DNA of 5,573 nucleotides. Source: Verrucomicrobiota bacterium. Its GTDB lineage: Bacteria > Verrucomicrobiota > Lentisphaeria > Oligosphaerales > JAFGRS01. Location of the stretch: positions 1 through 5,573 of the forward strand of contig JAGVUW010000766.1 of NCBI GenBank assembly GCA_019136035.1, written 5' to 3'. The notes beneath the pieces were generated by a model that saw nothing but the letters and a program-made list of their open reading frames with translations, did no database searches and was not told where the DNA came from. The position numbers and the translations under genes were made by a program. Below are positions 1-5,573 of the stretch, one piece after another (the first letter of the stretch is position 1; each line of letters starts with the position of its first letter).

Positions 1-579
1 AGCGGTGGCCGCTTCCGGCCAGCGCGGCGGCAGCCGGATATCGGCGTAGGAGGCGAAGGCGGTGCCATGCTGGCGGTTGTACTCCTCGATGGATCGGGTG
101 TACTGGGGCCGCAGGAAGAGCCGTTTGTAGAAGCCCTCGACGTTGAGATAGACGCGCTCCTCGAGGCCCCGCCCGGCGGCGAACTCACGGAAGGCCTCGG
201 CGTAGTCGTCGGTGGCCGGCATGGTGCGCCGTATGGCGTTGTCCTGGACATTGATGTAGAGGCTGTTCCAGTTGACGAACTCAGTGCCCATGGCGCGGTT
301 CAGGGCGTCGATGTCGTCGTCGAAGCGCTCCTGCAGGCCGGCTTTGAACTCGCGCAGGTGTCGCGGCACGGCCCGCGAGACGCGGGCGCCGCTGTAGGAA
401 AGGGTCCAGGCGTAGTGCGGCAGGTCGGCCTCCTCGAGGAACTCGCGCCAGGCCTGCACCAGCCGCGGCCGCGAGGCCGAAGGCGGCTCGAGCACCGCGA
501 ACGACGCGACCTCGGCGTCGCAGGCGATGTTGAGGCTGTCCAGCGACTCGTTGTAGAGGCCCTCGATGTGCTTGCGGTA
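1..579 (-). repeat. Protein-level repeats in the extracytoplasmic insert of the MalG-like permease
   Basis: Residues 67-259 of the MalG-like protein appear to contain two full copies and one partial copy of a helical unit of about 75-85 residues. Each unit opens with a segment holding an aromatic residue, an I/L-D/E pair and an Asn: LYNESLDSLN (residues 74-83), ERFDDDIDALN (150-160) and QYTRSIEEYN (225-234). In copies two and three this is followed by GTEF or GTAF (164-167, 238-241), and in copies one and three by AS-F/Y-A and a PP pair (98-99, 250-251). The first two units contain a second matching segment, AWREF (109-113) and AFREF (196-200). The DNA itself is not obviously repeated, so any duplication is old. 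The LN-x-GT-x-F pattern resembles a segment I recall from family-42 glycoside hydrolases. That resemblance is only a lead. Confidence 0.5.
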
Positions 580-777
580 CAGCGCCAGGTCGTCGCGGAG
601 GAACGCCGGCACCGCGGCGAAGTCACTGACGTCGACGCCGCTCTTGGTGCTGCCGGCCAGCATGATCAGGAGCGGGTAGAAGGTCGTGATCGAGCCGAGG
701 GTCAGCACCAGGTAGATGGCGCCCACCAGGAGGCGCACCTGCGGGGCGCGTCGGCCGATCCTGGAGATGATGGGCAT
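1..777 (-). CDS. MalG-type carbohydrate ABC transporter permease with a large extracytoplasmic insert (3' part beyond the window)
   Basis: The first 259 codons of a gene that leaves the window on the left with no stop. The ATG at 777-775 is preceded by AGGAG six bases upstream, and there is no competing start. Residues 1-14 are basic (R6, R9, R10, R15), residues about 16-40 form one hydrophobic helix ending in FYPLLIMLAGSTKSG, and everything visible after that is soluble. This opening matches the first helix of MalG-like CUT1 permeases, but the usual short periplasmic loop is replaced by at least 215 residues that look repetitive (see the repeat entry). The core helices and the EAA loop that contacts the ATPase would lie beyond the window, so the MalG assignment rests on the N-terminal helix and on position: 21 bases after a MalF-type permease, same strand, no terminator between them, so very probably co-transcribed. 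Alternatively it could be a membrane-anchored accessory protein with no permease core. Confidence 0.72.
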   Translation of the reverse strand, partial: MPIISRIGRRAPQVRLLVGAIYLVLTLGSITTFYPLLIMLAGSTKSGVDVSDFAAVPAFLRDDLALYRKHIEGLYNESLDSLNIACDAEVASFAVLEPPSASRPRLVQAWREFLEEADLPHYAWTLSYSGARVSRAVPRHLREFKAGLQERFDDDIDALNRAMGTEFVNWNSLYINVQDNAIRRTMPATDDYAEAFREFAAGRGLEERVYLNVEGFYKRLFLRPQYTRSIEEYNRQHGTAFASYADIRLPPRWPEAATA

Positions 778-783
778 GGGACT

Positions 784-788
784 CTCCT
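784..788 (-). promoter_or_regulatory. Ribosome binding site of the MalG-like gene
   Basis: The minus strand reads AGGAG six bases before the ATG at 777-775, inside the 21-base gap after the TGA of the fusion gene (801-799). It fixes the start of the downstream gene and indicates independent initiation rather than translational coupling by overlap. Confidence 0.75.
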
Positions 789-798
789 GACGGGTGCC

Positions 799-3700
799 TC
801 AGCGGGGCTTCTGGCCCGTCGTGCGGAACTCGAGCCGCGACAGGATGCGCAACTGGTACACCGTGAAACCGATGAGCATGAGGCCGAGCAGCCAGGCCAT
901 TGCGGTGGCCTCGCCGAAGTTCAGAAAGACGAAGGCCTTGTAGAAGATGTGCAGGCCGACCTCCTCGGTGTTCTTGGCACCGCCGGTCATGGCCAGGATG
1001 TTGCCGGAGGCGCCATACCACGACCCGATGAAGACGCCGACGAAGTTGATGATCAGGAGCGGCCGCAGGGTCGGCAGCACGGTGAACAGGATCTTGTCGA
1101 CGAAGGTAGCGCCGTCCAGGTCGGACGCCTCGTAGTAGTCCTCGGGAATGCCCTTGAGGGCGGCCAGGTAGATCAGGCAGCCGGGGCCCATGCCGGCCCA
1201 GATCATCGGCATCACACAGCAGAGCATCGCGGTGTCGGAGTCGTTCAGCCAACTGAAGGGCTGCGGCAGGGTCCGGTGCAGTACCGCGTACCACACCGGG
1301 TCGACGCCCTGGAGGCCGGCCACGACCTCGGCCAGGGCCAGGCCGCCCAGGAGTGCCCCGCCGCCGAGCGCGGCCCAGGTCAGGCGCTCGCGGCCCGCCG
1401 CGGCGCGGCGGGCCCGCCCGGCGGCCAGACCCAGCAGCACCGCCCCCGCGACCAGCGCCGCCGCCCGCGGCGCCAAGGCCAGCCAGCCCACCGGGCCGGT
1501 GCCCCAGAACGACACCGGAACCAGCCCCAGGGCCACCGCCAGCGCCGCCAGCCCGACGCCCAGCCATAGCCAGCGCCGACGCGCCGCGGCGCCGCTCACC
1601 TCCGACAGCCACGGGCTGAGCACCACCGGCGGCAACAGCGTCAGACTGACCACCGCCAGCGGCCGCGACAGCCCGGCGTAACTCAGGATCGGCCGCGCCA
1701 GCGCCACGCAGGTCGTGAAGAGCACCACCCCGATGGCCAGGAAGAGCAGCCCGATGCCCGTCATGTCGTGGAACCAGGTCCGGCGGGCAAACCCGAAGGC
1801 GACCGCGAAGAGGATGAGGCCGATGACCAGGAAGCCGCCGGCGGGAAGGCGCATCACCACGGCATTCAGTGTGCCGCGCTCGCTGGGCTCGTAGAATGAC
1901 TTCCAGAGCAGAATGACCACCAGGCCGGTGATCACCGCCGGCAGGTAGAACAGGGTGCGGTAGAGGACCTTGCCATGCGGGACCTCCTGCAGCAGCACCG
2001 CCAGGACCACCGGCGGCAGGAAGGTCAGGCTGATCACCAGGGTCGAGTAGCGCAGCGAATTCCACACCGCCCGCCACCAGTCGGGGCTCCAGAGCACATT
2101 GGCGTAGTTGTCGAGGCCTCGCCAGGTCGAGTCGCCCATGATGCGGTAGTCCTGCAGCGACATCAGCGAGCCCTGTGCCACGGGCAGGTAGCGCCAGAAG
2201 AAGATCGAGAGCACCGCCGGCACGAGCATGAGGTAGCCCCAGGCGTAGCGCCGGAACTGCCAGCCCCGCTTCTCGCCCGGGACCGCCGCCGGCGTGAAGG
2301 TCGCGATGATGCGTCGGGAGACGATGCCGAAGACCACGCCGATGGCCAGCAGCGCCGCCGCGGCCGTGACACGGCGCAGGAGCATCGCCCGCGGCGCCAC
2401 CGCGCCGAGCATCTCCTGCCGGGCCTTCTGGGCCGCCTGCACGAGGAGGCCCTGCAGCACGGCCAGGCGCTCGCCCTCGTCGTCGGGGAGGTCGCCGTCG
2501 AGGGCCATCTCCTCGGCCGCCTGAATCGGCTCGGTCAGGATCTCGTAGGCGAGATTGCTGTGACGCCCATAGGGCTCCGGCGTGCTCGAGGCGATGGCGA
2601 TCTCGAAGGTCTCGGTCCACTCCCGCGGCGAGAGCCGCACGATCTCCTCATAGCCGAAGCGCTCCAGGTACTTCGGATTGACGAAGCGCCCCAGGCCGCC
2701 CTCGACCATGATGCGGGTCTTGATGGCGACGGCCTGCTCGCTCTCGTAGAAGCGGATGTACTCCCAGGCGGCGTCGCGCACGAGGGGGTCCTCGATGCCG
2801 GCGAAGAGGCCCATCATGCGGCTGTTCAGCTCACCGCCGCGGCGGCGTTCGCCCGTGGTACCGAGCGGCGGCCCGAGCGGCACCGGGCACATCCCCGTCA
2901 GGTCGGGGTTGATGCTGGTGAAGAGCCGCTCGTCGATATAGTCGAACATGATCGCAATCTCACCGCGCTCCCACTTCACCGAACTCTCGGCGGCCTCCTT
3001 GTGCGCATAGCCGAAACGGCTGCGGCCAGCGGCATCGACCCACGCCTCCGTGCAGAGGCGCGTGTAGTAGTCCAGGGCCACCGCCGCATTCGGGGTGTCG
3101 AAGACCACATCCCAGCGGTCGTCGGCCTCGTCGTAGCGCAGGACATCGCCCCCGGCCGACCACAGGAAGGTCGTCCAGAACCAGGCTTCGTGCTTGCCGC
3201 GCCCCAGACGCAGGGCGTAGATCCCGCGCGAGGGGTCGGTGATGCGACGACAGGCCTTGAGGAGGTCGTCCCAGGTCCAGTCCTTGTCCGGATACGACAG
3301 GCCCTTCTCATCGAAGAGGTCGCGCCGGAAGAGCAGGACCTTCCCCAGCGCCCCGCCGTACGGCATGGCGTAGACGTGGTTCGCGCCGTCGGGGCCGCGC
3401 CGCCGGATGACCGGCCAGATCTTCGGATGGACGCGGAAGTCGACCTCCGCCTCGCTCATGGCCGTGAGGTAGCCGTCCTCAGGGCGGTCCAGGGGATAGA
3501 GGAAGCCCTGCCGGATGTAGGTGTCCGACTTGCGGAAGTTCACGTACATCACGTCGGGGGCCACGCCGCCGGCGATGGCCAGGAGGTCGGTCTCGACACC
3601 GGCGACGGAGATGCCCGAGAAGGGCTGCAGGTCGATCTCGACGTGGTCCCAGTCGTGTCGGCCGTAGCGCGCGGGATCGGCCAGCACGCGCGGCAGGAGA

Positions 3701-3948
3701 CGCTCACGGAAGATCGCGGGGAAGCACCGGACGAATTCCTTGACCGCTGCCGCCTCCGAGCGGGTGTAGGTGTCCGTGCGGCTCGGATCCGGCAGGCTCC
3801 ACAGGGTCACATGGATGACCGTCTTGCCCGGCGCGTCCTCGACCCAGCCGGCACGCAGCCCGCCGCCACTCAGGATCAGGATGATCCCGGCCGCCACGCC
3901 CCACACTGCCCGCCCCGGAGAGAGGATCGTCGGCGTGGGCAGGGCCAT
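799..3948 (-). CDS. Solute-binding protein fused to a MalF-type ABC sugar permease (1049 aa)
   Basis: One uninterrupted frame encodes both the sugar-capturing and one membrane half of a CUT1-type importer. Residues about 13-33 form a signal-like hydrophobic segment without a lipobox Cys. Residues about 42-515 are a family-1-type binding protein: APDVMYVNF (130-138), YAMPYGG (193-199), WTWDDLL (224-230), SAGGD (264-268), WERGEIAIMF (326-335). Residues about 526-545 are a helix followed by a basic stretch (RR at 545-546, KR at 560-561, RR at 566-567), which should be cytoplasmic. The permease core follows: helix 568-590, GLDNY (611-615), helices about 630-655 and 660-685, an insert about 700-890, helix about 904-930, the EAA loop (EASDLDGA, 940-947, then LP at 958-959), and helices about 961-980 and 1010-1033. 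The ATG at 3948 is chosen for its GGAGG site and the promoter just upstream. The open frame continues another 113 codons, but that extension is Arg-rich and non-protein-like. Family-level function is confident; the substrate is unknown. Confidence 0.9.
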   Translation of the reverse strand: MALPTPTILSPGRAVWGVAAGIILILSGGGLRAGWVEDAPGKTVIHVTLWSLPDPSRTDTYTRSEAAAVKEFVRCFPAIFRERLLPRVLADPARYGRHDWDHVEIDLQPFSGISVAGVETDLLAIAGGVAPDVMYVNFRKSDTYIRQGFLYPLDRPEDGYLTAMSEAEVDFRVHPKIWPVIRRRGPDGANHVYAMPYGGALGKVLLFRRDLFDEKGLSYPDKDWTWDDLLKACRRITDPSRGIYALRLGRGKHEAWFWTTFLWSAGGDVLRYDEADDRWDVVFDTPNAAVALDYYTRLCTEAWVDAAGRSRFGYAHKEAAESSVKWERGEIAIMFDYIDERLFTSINPDLTGMCPVPLGPPLGTTGERRRGGELNSRMMGLFAGIEDPLVRDAAWEYIRFYESEQAVAIKTRIMVEGGLGRFVNPKYLERFGYEEIVRLSPREWTETFEIAIASSTPEPYGRHSNLAYEILTEPIQAAEEMALDGDLPDDEGERLAVLQGLLVQAAQKARQEMLGAVAPRAMLLRRVTAAAALLAIGVVFGIVSRRIIATFTPAAVPGEKRGWQFRRYAWGYLMLVPAVLSIFFWRYLPVAQGSLMSLQDYRIMGDSTWRGLDNYANVLWSPDWWRAVWNSLRYSTLVISLTFLPPVVLAVLLQEVPHGKVLYRTLFYLPAVITGLVVILLWKSFYEPSERGTLNAVVMRLPAGGFLVIGLILFAVAFGFARRTWFHDMTGIGLLFLAIGVVLFTTCVALARPILSYAGLSRPLAVVSLTLLPPVVLSPWLSEVSGAAARRRWLWLGVGLAALAVALGLVPVSFWGTGPVGWLALAPRAAALVAGAVLLGLAAGRARRAAAGRERLTWAALGGGALLGGLALAEVVAGLQGVDPVWYAVLHRTLPQPFSWLNDSDTAMLCCVMPMIWAGMGPGCLIYLAALKGIPEDYYEASDLDGATFVDKILFTVLPTLRPLLIINFVGVFIGSWYGASGNILAMTGGAKNTEEVGLHIFYKAFVFLNFGEATAMAWLLGLMLIGFTVYQLRILSRLEFRTTGQKPR
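1279..1851 (-). other. Hydrophobic insert inside the MalF-like permease domain
   Basis: Codons for residues about 700-890 of the fusion protein fall between the third core helix (ending LLWKSFYEPSERGTLNAVV) and the fourth (starting after PFSWLNDSDTA). In ordinary MalF-like proteins these are joined by a short periplasmic loop. The insert contains about six hydrophobic runs, near 704-720, 730-750, 763-780, 792-812, 820-845 and 857-878, separated by short Arg-rich turns (ARR 721-723, AAARRR 787-792, RARRAAAGRER 845-855). An even number of crossings would leave the rest of the permease, including its cytoplasmic EAA loop, correctly oriented. Boundaries and helix count are read by eye. Confidence 0.65.
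1597..1659 (-). repeat. Second copy of an internal SLT-LPPVVL motif in the permease
   Basis: Residues 764-784 of the fusion protein, within the hydrophobic insert, match residues 636-656 at 13 of 21 positions. The shared core is SLT-x-LPPVVL followed by L-x-EV. The coding DNA shares an exact 13-base stretch, accaccggcggca on the plus strand at 1622-1634 and again at 2006-2018, and is similar on the helix-start side. Confidence 0.5.
1981..2043 (-). repeat. First copy of the internal SLT-LPPVVL motif in the permease
   Basis: Residues 636-656 of the fusion protein lie in the second core helix of the MalF-like domain (SLTFLPPVVLAVLLQEV). A close relative of this segment recurs 128 residues later inside the extra hydrophobic insert. 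Confidence 0.5.
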
Positions 3949-3956
3949 GAAAAATG

Positions 3957-3961
3957 CCTCC
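3957..3961 (-). promoter_or_regulatory. Ribosome binding site of the fusion transporter gene
   Basis: The minus strand reads GGAGG, a strong Shine-Dalgarno core, eight bases before the ATG at 3948-3946. It decides the start against the longer open frame that continues upstream to 4287. Confidence 0.85.
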
Positions 3962-3967
3962 AGAAGA

Positions 3968-3986
3968 GGCGCCGTCGACAGCCGCC
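3968..3986. promoter_or_regulatory. Imperfect inverted repeat in the leader, possible operator
   Basis: The plus strand reads ggcgccgtcgacagccgcc, an imperfect dyad centred on the palindrome gtcgac, with 15 of 19 positions symmetric. It lies between the predicted transcription start and the ribosome binding site. A CG-centred dyad just downstream of a promoter is the kind of site LacI- or GntR-family sugar regulators use, but GC-rich DNA produces such dyads by chance and no regulator gene is in the window. Confidence 0.2.
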
Positions 3987-4020
3987 GACCGCGCCGGAGC
4001 GGGATTGAGAAGTCGGGGGT

Positions 4021-4049
4021 AATAGAGGCACCGTCGGCAGGGGTGTCAA
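4021..4049 (-). promoter_or_regulatory. Sigma70-type promoter of the transporter operon
   Basis: On the minus strand a perfect -35 hexamer TTGACA (4049-4044) is followed after exactly 17 bases by TCTATT (4026-4021), which matches the TATAAT consensus at four of six positions. The predicted start of transcription is near 4010-4015, giving a leader of about 65 bases that contains the GGAGG site. It is one of the few AT-containing stretches in an otherwise very GC-rich gap, which makes a chance match less likely. Confidence 0.7.
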
Positions 4050-4093
4050 GCCCGGGAAGAGCCGGTAGGTCATGCGAGCCGAGGGCGACCACG

Positions 4094-4112
4094 GGCGCCG
4101 CGCCGCGGCGCC
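4094..4112. other. Perfect GC-rich inverted repeat upstream of the promoter
   Basis: The plus strand reads ggcgccgcg, one base, cgcggcgcc: a 9-base perfect inverted repeat able to form a very stable short hairpin. A second, bulged 7-bp hairpin lies beside it at 4118-4138 (gagc/gctc outer stem). Both lie between pgm and the transporter promoter. They could end or slow pgm transcription, but there is no T-tract, so this is not called a terminator. Confidence 0.3.
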
Positions 4113-4372
4113 GGATAGAGCATCGCGAAAGATCGCTCGCCACCGGTGTGGAGCGCGAGTGTCCACAGACGCGAATGCGTCCACGAGCCGCAACGGCCTT
4201 GACGGCACAACGCCGCGATGTTCCATACGAACGGCGTCTCCGGCGCGCGGGTCGCCGGCCGGAGGTGGCATGTGCATCCTTGCGCATGTCCGGGCGCCCG
4301 GCACCCGCCGTCCCTTGCGTCCCTTGCGTCCCTGCCCTGCCGCGACGCCTGCCCCCCGCCCCGCGGCGCCCC

Positions 4373-5573
4373 TCAGGCGAAGGCTGCCGCGACCAGGCGG
4401 CGCGCCTCCTCGAGGAGGTGCTCGAGGTGCTCCGCGCCGCGGAAGCTCTCGGCGTAGATCTTGTAGATATCCTCGGTGCCCGAGGGCCGCGCGGCGAACC
4501 ACCCGCTGGCAGTCTCGACCTTCAGCCCGCCGATCGGCGCGCCGTTGCCGGGTGCCGTGGTCAGTATCCGCGTAATGGCCTCGCCCGCCAGGTGGTCGGC
4601 TATGACGCGCTCGGGTGCCAGACGCGCCAGGATGGCGCGCTGGCGGGCATCCGCCGCGGCGTCGATGCGGCGGTACACCGGCGCGCCGAAGCGCTCGGTC
4701 AGCGCCGCGTAGTGCTGCGACGGATCGCGGCCGGTCACGGCCGTGATCTCGGCCGCCAGGAGCGCCATGATGATGCCGTCCTTATCCGTCGACCAGACCC
4801 GGCCGTCACGTCGCAGGAAGGACGCCCCGGCGCTCTCCTCACCGCCAAAGCCCAGCGTCCCCGCCGCCAGGCCGTCGACGAACCACTTGAAGCCCACCGG
4901 GACCTCCACGACCTCGCGACCCCGCTCGGCCGCCACGCGGTCGAGCAAGGCCGTGGTGACCACGGTGCGCCCGACCCGCGCCTGAGGCCCCCAGGCCGGA
5001 CGCTGCGAGAGCAGGTAGTGCACGGCCACACTCAGGAAGTGGTTCGGGTTCATCAGGCCGCCGCTCGGCGTGACAATCCCATGCCGGTCGAAATCCGGGT
5101 CGTTGCCGAAGGCGAGGTCGAAACGGTCCTTCAAGGCGATCAGACCCGCCATCGCCGCCGGCGAGGAGCAGTCCATGCGGATCTTGCCGTCGTGGTCGAC
5201 ATGCATAAAACGGAAGGTCGGATCGGGTGTCGTGTTCAGCGCCGTGATATCCAGGCCATGCCGCGCCGCGATGGCCTCCCAGTAGGCCAGGCCGGCGCCG
5301 CCCAGGGCGTCGGCACCAAGGCGCAGGCCGGCCGACCGTATCGCCGCCAGGTCGACGATGTTCGGGAGGTCGTCGACGTACGGACCCACAAAGTCGTGCG
5401 CGCGCGTCGTCGGCGCCCGCAGGGCCCGCTCGGCGTCCACGCGGCGGACCTCGCGCAGACCGCCGGCGAGGAGGCGGTTGGCGTCGTCCTCGATGGCCTT
5501 GGTGATGTCGGCGTCGGCCGGGCCGCCATGCGGCGGGTTGTACTTGATGCCGCCATCGCCAGGCGGGTTGTGC
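4373..5573 (-). CDS. pgm: Phosphoglucomutase, alpha-D-glucose phosphate-specific (5' part beyond the window)
   Basis: Catalyses reversible conversion of glucose-1-phosphate and glucose-6-phosphate in the cytoplasm, linking glycogen, trehalose or maltodextrin breakdown and nucleotide-sugar synthesis to glycolysis. The last 399 codons are present and end in TGA at 4375-4373. The visible part begins HNPPGDGGIKYNPP, aligning with E. coli Pgm just after its phosphorylated serine. The base at 5573 is the G ending the preceding codon, compatible with TCG for that serine, which lies just outside. Counting from the first visible residue, the Mg-binding loop DPDFDRHG is at 158-165, GFKWFVDG at 227-234, the sugar-binding loop GGEESAGASFL at 243-253, STDKDGIIM at 261-269 and the phosphate-binding RPSGTED at 362-368. 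These, and the close end-to-end match, separate it from PgcA or phosphomannomutase types. All visible active-site motifs are intact. One extra Gly (TPSGGLMNPNH against TPAGLMNPNH) is a minor difference. Confidence 0.97.
   Translation of the reverse strand, partial: HNPPGDGGIKYNPPHGGPADADITKAIEDDANRLLAGGLREVRRVDAERALRAPTTRAHDFVGPYVDDLPNIVDLAAIRSAGLRLGADALGGAGLAYWEAIAARHGLDITALNTTPDPTFRFMHVDHDGKIRMDCSSPAAMAGLIALKDRFDLAFGNDPDFDRHGIVTPSGGLMNPNHFLSVAVHYLLSQRPAWGPQARVGRTVVTTALLDRVAAERGREVVEVPVGFKWFVDGLAAGTLGFGGEESAGASFLRRDGRVWSTDKDGIIMALLAAEITAVTGRDPSQHYAALTERFGAPVYRRIDAAADARQRAILARLAPERVIADHLAGEAITRILTTAPGNGAPIGGLKVETASGWFAARPSGTEDIYKIYAESFRGAEHLEHLLEEARRLVAAAFA

Larger units (their letters stand above)
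3949..4372. other. Non-coding gap between pgm and the fusion transporter gene
   Basis: I see no gene in these 424 bases. The open frames here translate to Arg/Pro-rich sequence without domain character. The gap holds the promoter (4021-4049), the ribosome binding site (3957-3961), several GC-rich inverted repeats (4094-4112, 4118-4138, 4240-4258, palindrome 4290-4301) and a tandem pair of the 9-mer cccttgcgt (4312-4320, 4321-4329). None of the hairpins is followed by a T-tract on the minus strand, so no classical intrinsic terminator for pgm can be named. Confidence 0.7.

Noticed and set aside
67..1569. Plus-strand open frame of 500 codons opposite the permease genes.
   Set aside because: It lies antisense to two well-supported genes, spans their boundary, has no ribosome binding site I can see, and is rich in Gly/Arg/Val/Gln/His without recognisable domains. 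It is a high-GC shadow.
623..2620. Minus-strand open frame of 665 codons overlapping the fusion gene in another frame.
   Set aside because: The overlapping frame encodes clear permease motifs (EAA loop, core helices). This one is Arg/Gly/Ala-rich and non-protein-like, and also crosses into the next gene.
1975..4008. Plus-strand open frame of 677 codons opposite the binding-protein half.
   Set aside because: Antisense to conserved binding-protein sequence and across the promoter leader. Its Arg/His/Asp/Gln-rich composition mirrors the opposite strand's codon bias, with no domain seen.
3949..4287. An N-terminal extension of 113 codons to the fusion protein, starting at 4287.
   Set aside because: The extension is Arg-rich and featureless, would place the promoter inside the coding region, and would bury the signal segment. 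The ATG at 3948 has GGAGG at good spacing.
4240..4301. GC inverted repeats (ccggcg/cgccgg at 4240-4258 and the palindrome ccgggcgcccgg at 4290-4301) as a pgm terminator.
   Set aside because: Neither is followed by a T-tract on the minus strand, and short GC dyads are expected by chance in this composition.
4312..4329. Tandem pair of the 9-mer cccttgcgt just after pgm.
   Set aside because: Only two copies, no further array, spacers or flanking structure. Probably replication slippage in non-coding DNA, not a CRISPR or an iteron set.
4405..4418. A perfect 14-base palindrome, cctcctcgaggagg.
   Set aside because: It lies inside the last codons of pgm and is explained by Leu-Glu-rich coding (HLLEEARR) in GC-rich codons. 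No reason to call it a site.

Overview
The window is a GC-rich bacterial segment in which all three genes lie on the minus strand, so they read from the right edge to the left. From right to left they are: the C-terminal three quarters of an alpha-D-glucose phosphate-specific phosphoglucomutase (pgm); a non-coding gap of about 420 bases that ends in a good sigma70-type promoter; a very long gene encoding a sugar-type solute-binding protein fused in frame to a MalF-type ABC permease; and, 21 bases further on, the start of a MalG-type permease that runs off the left edge. The many other long open frames on both strands, including plus-strand ones of 500 and 677 codons, are Arg/Gly/Pro/Ala-rich shadows of these genes, as expected at high GC.

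The transporter is the unusual part. In the standard carbohydrate-uptake (CUT1) layout, the binding protein, MalF, MalG and the ATPase are separate polypeptides. Here the binding protein (about 480 residues) follows a signal-like segment with no lipobox cysteine. It then crosses the membrane once and continues into the MalF-like permease within a single 1049-residue protein. The MalF part also carries an insert of roughly 190 residues with about six extra hydrophobic segments between its third and fourth core helices. The MalG-like partner has its first membrane helix followed by at least 215 residues of extracytoplasmic sequence, where the family normally has only a short loop. That region looks like repeats of a roughly 75-85-residue helical unit. 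No ATPase and no free binding protein are visible.

Functionally, the promoter at 4021-4049 (minus) probably drives a fusion-permease/MalG operon for import of a sugar or oligosaccharide. Pgm interconverts glucose-1-phosphate and glucose-6-phosphate, and could connect imported sugar or stored glucan to glycolysis, but it is separated by the gap and may be its own unit. The substrate cannot be read from the sequence.

The organism is probably a GC-rich, diderm environmental bacterium. My recollection that solute-binding-protein/permease fusions and enlarged permeases occur in Planctomycetota, Verrucomicrobiota/Lentisphaerota and allied uncultured phyla suggests that neighbourhood, but this is inference and no marker gene in the window settles it.
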